NCBI GenBank assembly: GCA_964559125.1
Contig: CAZLGW010000090.1
Span: 1-6,277 of the forward strand
Length of the DNA stretch: 6,277 bases
From: Ravibacter sp964559125
Lineage (GTDB): Bacteria > Bacteroidota > Bacteroidia > Cytophagales > Spirosomataceae
Direction of reading: 5' to 3'
The notes under the pieces: generated by a model
Seen by the model: only the letters and a program-made list of their open reading frames with translations
Told to the model about the DNA's origin: nothing
Databases searched by the model: none
Made by a program: the position numbers and the translations under genes
Part shown: positions 1 to 6,277 of the stretch, piece by piece
Numbering within the stretch: position 1 is the first letter of the stretch
How the letters are laid out: each line of letters opens with the position of its first letter

Positions 1-251
1 CTCCGTTTACCGTTCATCCTTAGTTTTTGGCAGTTAGTCGGAATGCAGTATACAGCGTAAGCCGGAGGTAACGATCTTTGTAACCCGGTATATTTTTAAA
101 AGACAGAAATAGTCGTCAGGTCGTTTATCAGTAATTTTTTGATTACCGGACCAGGCTGAGTATCCCCGGCTTTTTAATGGTTCTGTATAGTATAGGACTT
201 TTAAAAAGCCTGTGTGTTCATAACAATCTCACCAGTTCAAATTTCATAGAA

Positions 252-2312
252 ATGGATCATACCTGGAATATGGAAAGCAGGCGCGGATTTCTTCGGAAAA
301 TGAGCGCCATTTCGGTTTATGGAGGGTTGGTGATACCTGCTGAAACCACGGGTAATCCTGTCGACCGGTCGGAGCAAGATATACCTGTTGATCTGACTTC
401 ACTGTCGCCCGATCAGTTGTTTGAGGTGCTGGACCTCGATATGCCCGGCCTGGAGAAGGTGAAGCAGGCCCTGACCCGGAAGGGGAAGAACGAGGCCCGG
501 GCAGAATTGCTGAAATACTACCGGGCCAGATATCCGGCTGTAAAGGAAAGCGCGAAGTCTGGCCCGGAAAGAGTACAAAGGGCACTTAAGCGGGCTGCCG
601 ACCTGGAGAAAAATACATTTCAGTGGGGGCCCTATCAGGCAGCTTCCTACGGGAAGGACATCGACTGGGCCTCAGATCCGGCCAAAGACATAGAATGGGT
701 AGCGGCTGTTTACCGGTTTTACTGGGCGTCGGACCTGATCGAGGCTTACCGGCATACAAAAGATGACCGCTACGCAGCAACCTTCGTCAGGCTGACGGTC
801 GACTGGATCGACAAGCATCCGCTTCCGGCAACATTGAGCGACGTACATCCCGTTTATACCTATTGGAAAGGATATGCCTGGCTGGACCTGCAGACCGGGA
901 TCCGGGCTACTAATATCTGTCTGGCCGTCAGGTCCTTTGTCGCCTCTCCTTCCTTTACGCCTGAGTTTTTGGGGAAATTGATGGCAAGCCTCTATGACCA
1001 TCAGCAGAAAACACTGCAGATGCCGATGAACAAGATTCATAACAAAGCGGTTTTCGAGCAGAGAGGCTTTGTGAATGTGATCCATACCTTTCCCGAGTTC
1101 AGGGGGAAGAAGGAATGGCTGGCCAGGTCGATGGAGATTACCTACGGGAACCTGATGGCACAGGTTACTGCCGACGGCGTGCAGCGCGAATGGTGCGGCG
1201 GCTATCATCACGGCGTATACCGCGATTTTATGGAAATAGAAAGTCGCTACAGGGAGCTGGGCTTTCCGGTCCCGGAAAAGTATATGGAAAGAGTCAGGAA
1301 AATGGCCGACTATATGTTTTATCTGGCAACCCCTGAGCTGGAGTTCCCGATGTTTGGAGATACTTCCAGGCCAAAATCGGCAAAAAGGAAAAGCTCGCCT
1401 CTGTCCTCTTCATTTTTAGAAGCCAGCCGTAGGTTCGGAGATCCGAAATACCAGGCCCTTGTGGAGGAAGACTGGGGACGTTTGCCCAAAAACGGAAGCA
1501 CTGCTTTTAAACAGGCGGGCTTCTATATTTTCAGGAATCACTGGAAGGAAGACCAGGTGTACTTGGCCCTTCACTGCTCACCCAGGGGGATCAGCAACCA
1601 CGATCAGCCGGATAACGGCACCTTCGAGCTTTACGCGTATGGTCGTTGGCTGATGCCTGATACCGGCTATTACCTGTACGGACAGAATAAAAAGGAGCGG
1701 GAATGGCACCGGCAGACAGCCAGGCATGCCACGTTAACCGCTGACCGGAAAGATAGCGATACGGCAGGAAATCACCTGGCATGGGAATCTGGTGATGAGC
1801 AGGATATGCTCTGCGTCGAAAACCAGTGCCACTATATTTCACTGCTGCACAGGCGCACCGTATGGTTTGTGAATAAGGGATCCAAGCCCTTTTTTATACT
1901 ATTGGATGAAGCCATCGGCGATGCAAAAGGCAACCTGGAGGTTCACTTTCCCCTGGCGCCCGGCGAGATCGACTTGAACAAAGCAGAAAATTCGGTCTGT
2001 ACCAGGTTCAATGATGCAAATTTACTGATCAGGGTCTACGGGAAGTCCCCGGTAGAACTTACGCAGGAGATGGGCTGGACCGCCGACAAGTATGGGGAGA
2101 GAACCGAACGCCCGGCAGTGAGCGCCGGGTTCAGGGGAATAGCTCCCTTCTCTTTTGTCTCGATACTGGTCCCGTTCCAGGGAACTTCGGCTCCATCCTG
2201 CAGGCTGCTCACGGATCCCGGATCGCTGGTAGCCGGTGACAACCCCGTAGAACTCCGGGTGGAAGTAGGAGGAAAAGAGTACAGCGTTTCGAGAAAAATC
2301 GCGGATAGCTGA
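252..2312 (+). CDS. Heparinase II/III family polysaccharide lyase (PL12, heparinase III-like), Tat-exported
   Basis: Predicted to cleave uronic-acid-containing polysaccharide (heparan-sulfate-like or another acidic glycan) by beta-elimination, outside the cytoplasm. Numbering is from the ATG at 252 (686 aa). Residues 9-15 read SRRGFLR and are followed by a mildly hydrophobic stretch, a twin-arginine signal. Residues about 120-370 resemble the alpha/alpha-toroid heparinase N domain, including DIDW and FPEF. Residues about 430-686 are the C-terminal beta-sandwich, with the heparinase III hallmark HDQPDNGTFEL at 450-460 and RQTARH at 487-492. Likely catalytic residues are Asn264, Tyr318 and His450. 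The Asn-to-Tyr spacing (54) and Tyr-to-His spacing (132) are close to what I recall for Pedobacter heparinase III (Asn240, Tyr294, His424). The frame stays open upstream to an ATG at 177, but that would put 33 residues before the Arg pair. The ATG at 270 (680 aa) is an equally possible start. Family is secure; substrate is not. Confidence 0.9.
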   Translation: MDHTWNMESRRGFLRKMSAISVYGGLVIPAETTGNPVDRSEQDIPVDLTSLSPDQLFEVLDLDMPGLEKVKQALTRKGKNEARAELLKYYRARYPAVKESAKSGPERVQRALKRAADLEKNTFQWGPYQAASYGKDIDWASDPAKDIEWVAAVYRFYWASDLIEAYRHTKDDRYAATFVRLTVDWIDKHPLPATLSDVHPVYTYWKGYAWLDLQTGIRATNICLAVRSFVASPSFTPEFLGKLMASLYDHQQKTLQMPMNKIHNKAVFEQRGFVNVIHTFPEFRGKKEWLARSMEITYGNLMAQVTADGVQREWCGGYHHGVYRDFMEIESRYRELGFPVPEKYMERVRKMADYMFYLATPELEFPMFGDTSRPKSAKRKSSPLSSSFLEASRRFGDPKYQALVEEDWGRLPKNGSTAFKQAGFYIFRNHWKEDQVYLALHCSPRGISNHDQPDNGTFELYAYGRWLMPDTGYYLYGQNKKEREWHRQTARHATLTADRKDSDTAGNHLAWESGDEQDMLCVENQCHYISLLHRRTVWFVNKGSKPFFILLDEAIGDAKGNLEVHFPLAPGEIDLNKAENSVCTRFNDANLLIRVYGKSPVELTQEMGWTADKYGERTERPAVSAGFRGIAPFSFVSILVPFQGTSAPSCRLLTDPGSLVAGDNPVELRVEVGGKEYSVSRKIADS

Positions 2313-2331
2313 AATTTATACCCTATTTCGC
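2294..2331 (-). terminator. Possible weak terminator hairpin between convergent genes
   Basis: Bases 2301-2308 (GCGGATAG) and 2323-2331 (CTATTTCGC) can pair around a 14-base loop that spans both stop codons, with one bulge and one G-T pair on the + strand. On the - strand the structure is followed by five T residues (complement of 2294-2298), which would suit termination of the S46 peptidase transcript inside the last codons of the lyase. The - strand stem has an A-C mismatch and a bulge, and an alternative A/T-rich pairing exists. This is a weak call. Confidence 0.22.
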
Positions 2332-4428
2332 TTCCAGTTCGTCTGTAAGACGTTTCGTTTTGTAAACGTATTTCAGGGCAGCCATTATCCCGCCTGTATG
2401 CACCGATACGGTACGGTTGCCGGTGTCGGGAGCGAAAATAAAATACCCTGTCAGGCTTTCCATATTGCCGTCGAAAGCAAGACCGACAGCTTCCAGCTTA
2501 CTATTGACCAGCGGAGAACCGGAATTACCTCCAACTATATCGTTGGTGGATATAAAATTTACCGGGGCTTTCAGAAGCTCAGCCGGTGGGTTTTTCCAGC
2601 GGTCGGGCAAAGACCAGGGGTAGACGCCCTTGTGTGACAGATGGCGGTCGTACAGGCCATAGTAGGTGGTGTTGACAGGGGCTTTGGTGCCGTTGTAGTC
2701 TACCGATTTAACAACGCCGTCGCTGATCCGGAGTGACATGGTAGCGTCGGGCGGAATTGCAGTCCCGTAAGTATCGAAAATGAGGCGGCCAAGCCTTCCC
2801 TGGAGCAGTTCCAGCTTCATATAGGCATCGCGGGCCGCAAAAATAGATTTCATATAGCGGGGCTGAGCAATTAATGCAAGCTGGATGAAAGGATCTTCCG
2901 ATTCTTCCAGGGCCCTTTCGCCGTTTTTGATCAGGTTTTCCACATAGGCTTTGTTCTTCAGCTTTGTATGTGAATACATCCACTCAGCTGCTTCAGCCGG
3001 CGTGCGTTCGTCGAGAGCATAGCGCAGGTAGATGTCGGTGGCTCCCAGAAGGGACAGGGCTTCTTCCAGGTGTGAGGCGAGGTAGCCGATCTCTACTTCC
3101 TCGTTTTTCGGGGTAAACGCGTTCAGCATCTCCTTCAGCATTTCGGCGCGTTCCGGGTTTGATTTGGAAATAGCGGTATAATCAACCAGTTGCTGGGCGA
3201 ATGTAAGCATCTCTCCCCTGAAAAGCGGGTTGGTCTGGAATAGCATCAGGTCGTTCTGGGCGCCTCTGAGCGTTTTGACTTCCTGCGAGATCTGGTCCCA
3301 CAATGAATATTCGCGTACGAGGTCCTGGTTCTCCCGTACCCTGCGTTTGAAATCCTCCTCAAAGGCTTTTTTCCGGGCCATCAGGTAGGGATCCCTCATC
3401 CCTTTCAGCTGTCCGCTGAAAGATTTTACGCTGTTTTCAAAGCTGAATATTTCATTGGTAATGCTGTCATTTTTAGCTTTTGAGTTGTAGCGTTCGAGAA
3501 CTGCTTTCCTGTTCTCAAGTACCTTGATCAGGTACGGCAGTTTATAGTCCCGCTCCATTTCGAGCTCATCGACGGTCTGGAGCCTTCCGGTAGTCCCGGG
3601 ATTACCGATCACGAACACAGGCTCATTTTCCTTCGCACCGTCGGGATTAAACCGGAAGTGATTCGGGCTCTTAAGCGGTTTTCCGTTTTCGTCGTATACA
3701 CGGAAAAAGGTAACGTCGAGATTATACCGGGGATAGGTGAAATTATCGGGGTCGCCGCCAAAAAAGCCCAGGTCCAGCTCAGGCATGAAAACGAGCCTTA
3801 CGTCGTTGTAGCGCTTAAAGCCGTAGAGAGAGAATTTTCCACCACTGTATAGGGTCACTGCCTGGATCTCGAGTCCTTTCCATTCGGGAAGATCGCCATA
3901 TTCCTTTACGATATTTTCGAGGCCCTGGTCGCGTAATGTCAGTTTTTCATAGTCGTCCTCGCCCTGCTTTTCAATATCCTGTACCCGTTTGGTAATGTCT
4001 TCTATTTTCACAAGCTGGTCAACGAAGAGTTCGGGAACCTTTCTTTCGTCAGACAGCTTTGCCGCATAAAATCCGGTTGCGCTCAGGTCTTCGCCGGCCT
4101 TTTGTACAGCCACGCCCGATTCGCGGGCGCAGTGATGATTGGTCATGATGAGACCTTCAGAAGAAACAAAGGATGCGGAGCAGTATGTTGAGAATCTCAA
4201 TGCGGCGAGCTGCGCCTTTTCAAACCATTCCTTCCCGGTTGCCAGGTTATAGGTCTCTTTAAAATAATCTACCGGAGGGTTTTCGAAAGTCCACATTTTC
4301 CCCATATCAAATTGCCTGGCCCGGACGGTGTCGAAAGGGGCCTGCTGGGCAGACATATGCAGAGCAGATGCAAGACAAAAAAAACCGGCTGCAAAAAACA
4401 GAATAAGAGTCTTTTTACTTAAAACCAT
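2323..4428 (-). CDS. S46 family serine dipeptidyl peptidase, DPP7-type
   Basis: Secreted or periplasmic exopeptidase that removes dipeptides from the N-termini of oligopeptides; in Bacteroidota this feeds amino-acid use. The product is 701 aa, close to the roughly 710 aa of known DPP7. It has an N-terminal signal peptide: two Lys, a hydrophobic core at about 8-22, and a likely signal peptidase I cut after Ala27 before QQA. The chymotrypsin-like triad is readable: His99 in TNHHC, Asp238 in LDVTFFRVY and Ser636 in GGNSGSP. Cys83 and Cys100 match the disulfide that flanks the catalytic His. Residue 654 (18 after the Ser, in AFDGN) is Gly as in DPP7, where DPP11 has the Arg that selects acidic P1 residues, so a hydrophobic P1 preference is inferred. 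Asn229 and Asp653 match the substrate amino-group site, but Phe230 replaces the usual Trp. The central region (about 280-560) is the family's alpha-helical domain. The start has no clear Shine-Dalgarno site. It lies 54 bases after the epimerase. Confidence 0.95.
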   Translation of the reverse strand: MVLSKKTLILFFAAGFFCLASALHMSAQQAPFDTVRARQFDMGKMWTFENPPVDYFKETYNLATGKEWFEKAQLAALRFSTYCSASFVSSEGLIMTNHHCARESGVAVQKAGEDLSATGFYAAKLSDERKVPELFVDQLVKIEDITKRVQDIEKQGEDDYEKLTLRDQGLENIVKEYGDLPEWKGLEIQAVTLYSGGKFSLYGFKRYNDVRLVFMPELDLGFFGGDPDNFTYPRYNLDVTFFRVYDENGKPLKSPNHFRFNPDGAKENEPVFVIGNPGTTGRLQTVDELEMERDYKLPYLIKVLENRKAVLERYNSKAKNDSITNEIFSFENSVKSFSGQLKGMRDPYLMARKKAFEEDFKRRVRENQDLVREYSLWDQISQEVKTLRGAQNDLMLFQTNPLFRGEMLTFAQQLVDYTAISKSNPERAEMLKEMLNAFTPKNEEVEIGYLASHLEEALSLLGATDIYLRYALDERTPAEAAEWMYSHTKLKNKAYVENLIKNGERALEESEDPFIQLALIAQPRYMKSIFAARDAYMKLELLQGRLGRLIFDTYGTAIPPDATMSLRISDGVVKSVDYNGTKAPVNTTYYGLYDRHLSHKGVYPWSLPDRWKNPPAELLKAPVNFISTNDIVGGNSGSPLVNSKLEAVGLAFDGNMESLTGYFIFAPDTGNRTVSVHTGGIMAALKYVYKTKRLTDELEAK

Positions 4429-4482
4429 GGAATGTGGGGCGAAATGAGGCTATTTGTCGGAACCGATGGCTATGGAATGAGT

Positions 4483-5559
4483 CTATACGGCATTCCCGGT
4501 GAGCCGTGAAGCGATACCGTCATGGATCTGAACCAGGGTTTCCTCGAGCCCGTACTGCCAGTTCCAGCCCGGATAGTGGCTCTTGAATTTGCTGAGATCG
4601 CTGATGTACCAGATATGATCGCCTATCCTGTTGGTTTCAGAATAGGAATAGCTCATTTTATTGCCGGTGATTTTTTCACACAATGTGATCGCTTCCAGCA
4701 TAGAGCAGTTGGCAAACCTGCCGCCGCCGGCATTGTAAACTTCGCCCGGGCGGGGATTCTGGTAGAAATGCCAGAACATATTGACCAGGTCATGGCTGTG
4801 AATATTATCCCTTACCTGTTTTCCTTTATACCCGAAAATGGTATAGTGATTACCGGTGATAGCACATTTCATCAGGTAGGCAAGGAAGCCGTGAAGCTGA
4901 GCCCCCGAATGGTTGGGACCGGTGAGGCATCCGCCACGGAAAATGCCGGTCTTTAATCCGAAATACCGTCCGTATTCCTGTACCATGATATCGGCTGCTA
5001 CTTTGGATGCGCCGAAAACGGAATGTTTCGTATGGTCGATGCTGTGCTGCTCGTCGATCCCGTTTTCGAAGTAGGGATGGTTCTGATCGATCTCCCAACG
5101 GGTTTCGAGCTCTACCAGCGGAAGGTAATTCGGGTTGTCACCGTATACCTTATTGGTCGAGGTGAATATGAATACTGCTTCAGGAGCATGAAGACGCGTC
5201 ATTTCGAGCATGTTAAGAGTGCCGGTCGCGTTTACTCCGAAATCTGTGAAAGGCTCTTTTGCAGCCCAGTCGTGACTGGGTTGGGCGGCGGTGTGGACCA
5301 CCATCCTGATGTCTGTTCCGTACTCCTTAAATATAGGCTCCAGTTGGGAAGTCTCTCTTATGTCGGCGGCGTAATGCCTGTAATTGGAGAATGTTTGCTC
5401 AATACGGTTGCGGTTCCAGTCGGTGTTCCCGTCTTTACCGAAAAAATACTGACGAAGATTATTGTCAATACCAATCACCAGGTCGAATTTATCTGATAGA
5501 AATGCAACGGATTCACTTCCTATAAGACCCGCTGACCCGGTTACCAGTGCGATATTCAT
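4483..5559 (-). CDS. NAD-dependent epimerase/dehydratase, CDP-paratose 2-epimerase (tyvelose epimerase) type
   Basis: Cytoplasmic extended-SDR enzyme of 358 aa, predicted to epimerise a nucleotide sugar at C2 with bound NAD, as tyvelose epimerase does in making 3,6-dideoxyhexoses for O-antigen. The Rossmann nucleotide loop is GSAGLIG at 8-14, and Asp32 after the second strand should bind the NAD ribose. Long blocks match this branch of the family: HTAAQPSHDWAA (89-100), FTSTNKVYGD (132-141), FRGGCLTGPNHSG (207-219), GKQVRDNIHS (246-255) and NRIGDHIW (310-317). The usual SDR YxxxK motif reads FGASK, so Phe182 sits where the catalytic Tyr is expected, with Lys186 kept. I recall Phe here in related annotated proteins, so this is probably a subfamily trait and not damage; the codon is a clear TTC. 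True substrate in this subfamily is uncertain. The start is preceded by an A-rich leader without a Shine-Dalgarno site. No other CDP-sugar gene is in the window. Confidence 0.9.
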   Translation of the reverse strand: MNIALVTGSAGLIGSESVAFLSDKFDLVIGIDNNLRQYFFGKDGNTDWNRNRIEQTFSNYRHYAADIRETSQLEPIFKEYGTDIRMVVHTAAQPSHDWAAKEPFTDFGVNATGTLNMLEMTRLHAPEAVFIFTSTNKVYGDNPNYLPLVELETRWEIDQNHPYFENGIDEQHSIDHTKHSVFGASKVAADIMVQEYGRYFGLKTGIFRGGCLTGPNHSGAQLHGFLAYLMKCAITGNHYTIFGYKGKQVRDNIHSHDLVNMFWHFYQNPRPGEVYNAGGGRFANCSMLEAITLCEKITGNKMSYSYSETNRIGDHIWYISDLSKFKSHYPGWNWQYGLEETLVQIHDGIASRLTGNAV

Positions 5560-5586
5560 AAACTTGGATTTTATTTATTTGATGGA

Positions 5587-5616
5587 TATATAATTCCGAA
5601 ATAATTGGGAGCGCAA
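5587..5616 (-). promoter_or_regulatory. Possible promoter ahead of the epimerase gene
   Basis: In the 91-base A/T-rich gap before the epimerase, the - strand reads TTGCGC (complement of 5611-5616), then 18 bases, then TATATA (complement of 5587-5592), about 28 bases from the start codon. This is a sigma70-like arrangement. The Bacteroidota consensus (TTG, about 19 bases, TAnnTTTG) is not matched well, so the call is tentative; the epimerase could instead be read from upstream. Confidence 0.2.
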
Positions 5617-5640
5617 GTTACACAAAATAGGGAAGTTTAT

Positions 5641-5667
5641 TCAAAAGATTTCAACCTATTCTTTTGA
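5641..5667 (-). repeat. Perfect 8-base inverted repeat over the stop codon of the membrane protein gene
   Basis: TCAAAAGA (5641-5648) and TCTTTTGA (5660-5667) are exact inverted copies around an 11-base spacer that holds the TGA stop (5651-5653). Each arm has only two G/C pairs and no T-run follows on the - strand, so it is a poor intrinsic terminator. It might be a weak transcript-end hairpin, a protein-binding site, or chance. Confidence 0.4.
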
Positions 5668-6277
5668 CCTGATCCTTGCTTAATTTGAATGTATACACGA
5701 TCAGACAGATCGTAAGGACTATAATTGAGAGCTGCATGGAATAGTCGGTAACAGAACTGGCGTCCCGGAAAACGTCTGCCGGAGAATTGTATTTGGGCAT
5801 TCCCGAACGCCACCAGAATGAAGGGTGTACCGTGCACAGGATATTATAAACAACCAGAACAGCGAACTGTCTCCGGTTGTTGAAATCGGTAAGCAGAAGG
5901 GTAAAAGGCAGGAGAAAAATAAAGATGTAGTTGCTGTATGCGCTTTGCTGGATGATCATGAGCGTAGCATACATGACGACAAAAACTTTTGACGCCGATA
6001 TTGTAAACTCCTCATCCTTCCATTTAAAGGCTGCCAGGCAGCCCGTAAAGACCGTACACAACAGTCCGGCCCAGTTCCAGAAGCTTTTGCCCATACCTAT
6101 GGAATTGTACAGCCACGGATTAATGACCGATACTAAATTGGGCGCTCTCAGCGTATCCGCCTCGTTCATCGGCTGCAGGAATTCCGTGCCGACCATTGTA
6201 TACAACAGGGCAAGGCTGGCAGCTCCGCTCAGAAGCAGGGGCCAGGAGAACCTGACCTTCTCTTTTTCCAGCAGGAA
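5651..6277 (-). CDS. Polytopic inner-membrane protein, 5' end outside the window (possible glycosyltransferase-like protein)
   Basis: The frame is open to the right edge, so the visible 208 residues are the C-terminal part of a longer protein. The apparent internal start at 6205 is a TTG inside a hydrophobic segment and is not the true start. I do not recognise the family with certainty. In the visible part, likely membrane segments lie at about 11-30, 66-84, 97-112, 114-131, 137-150 and 182-197, with short polar loops and a basic C-terminus (SKDQVKRIG) that is probably cytoplasmic. The segment with SAYSNYIFIFLLP recalls the late membrane helices of GT87/DUF2029-type and other polyprenyl-phosphate-dependent (GT-C) glycosyltransferases, where a small/polar motif precedes a Leu-Leu-Pro helix; this is a resemblance only. 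Its position 91 bases before a nucleotide-sugar epimerase on the same strand is compatible with a role in surface glycan assembly. Other membrane proteins, such as a polymerase or flippase, cannot be excluded. Confidence 0.75.
   Translation of the reverse strand, partial: FLLEKEKVRFSWPLLLSGAASLALLYTMVGTEFLQPMNEADTLRAPNLVSVINPWLYNSIGMGKSFWNWAGLLCTVFTGCLAAFKWKDEEFTISASKVFVVMYATLMIIQQSAYSNYIFIFLLPFTLLLTDFNNRRQFAVLVVYNILCTVHPSFWWRSGMPKYNSPADVFRDASSVTDYSMQLSIIVLTICLIVYTFKLSKDQVKRIG

Noticed and set aside
1..16. Possible divergent gene start on the - strand (ATG complement of 14-16, reading MNGKR to the edge), preceded by AAGG
   Set aside because: Only five codons are visible, which cannot be told from chance.
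1..60. Possible tail of an upstream + strand gene (19 codons to TAA at 58-60)
   Set aside because: The short peptide has no recognisable features and random open frames of this length are common.
73..141. Near matches to the Bacteroidota -7 element (GATCTTTG at 73-80, TATATTTT at 89-96, TAATTTTTTG at 132-141)
   Set aside because: None has a TTG element at the right distance upstream, so no promoter was called for the lyase.
147..176. CCGG ... CCGG followed by CTTTTT before the lyase, considered as a terminator
   Set aside because: The stem is only four self-complementary bases with a 16-base loop, too weak to support.
672..1211. 179-codon open frame on the - strand inside the lyase gene
   Set aside because: It lies opposite a well-supported gene, its protein has no family character, and it is explained by third-position composition.
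4446..4477. Direct GGCTAT repeat and TCGGAACCGA palindrome in the epimerase-peptidase gap
   Set aside because: The palindrome leaves a two-base loop and no T-run follows; the six-base repeat is within chance expectation.
4522..5496. Two + strand open frames (144 and 157 codons) opposite the epimerase
   Set aside because: They are antisense to highly conserved epimerase blocks and show no independent protein features.

Overview
The window looks like an ordinary stretch of chromosome from a member of the Bacteroidota, most likely a free-living or soil/aquatic Cytophagales, Chitinophagales or Sphingobacteriales type. The grounds are an S46 dipeptidyl peptidase and a heparinase-III-type polysaccharide lyase (both typical of this phylum), A/T-rich leaders without clear Shine-Dalgarno sites, and a mid-range G+C content. 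The assignment rests on gene content, not on a marker gene.

Layout: bases 1-251 are a non-coding leader in which I see no convincing promoter. A polysaccharide lyase of the PL12 (heparinase III) type follows on the + strand (252-2312), with an apparent twin-arginine export signal. Only 10 bases separate its stop from the stop of the next gene, which converges on it. The other three genes are all on the - strand. Reading in their direction from the right edge, they are: the 3' part of a polytopic membrane protein (5651 to beyond 6277), an NAD-dependent sugar-nucleotide epimerase of the CDP-paratose 2-epimerase (tyvelose epimerase) type (4483-5559), and a secreted S46 serine dipeptidyl peptidase with a DPP7-like specificity residue (2323-4428).

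How they may work together: the membrane protein and the epimerase are adjacent and co-oriented (91-base gap), which would suit a cell-surface glycan or lipid-linked sugar locus lying to the right, but this is inference. The peptidase follows the epimerase after 54 bases and could be co-transcribed, though its role (taking dipeptides from the N-termini of oligopeptides in the periplasm) is unrelated. The lyase acts on acidic polysaccharide outside the cytoplasm and has no SusC/SusD, sulfatase or sugar-kinase partner here, so it is not in a recognisable polysaccharide utilisation locus within this window.

I found no RNA gene, mobile element, CRISPR array or clearly new system. The points most worth a second look are residue-level: Phe in place of the SDR catalytic Tyr in the epimerase, Asn-Phe in place of Asn-Trp at the substrate N-terminus site of the S46 peptidase, and the Tat-type signal on a PL12 lyase.
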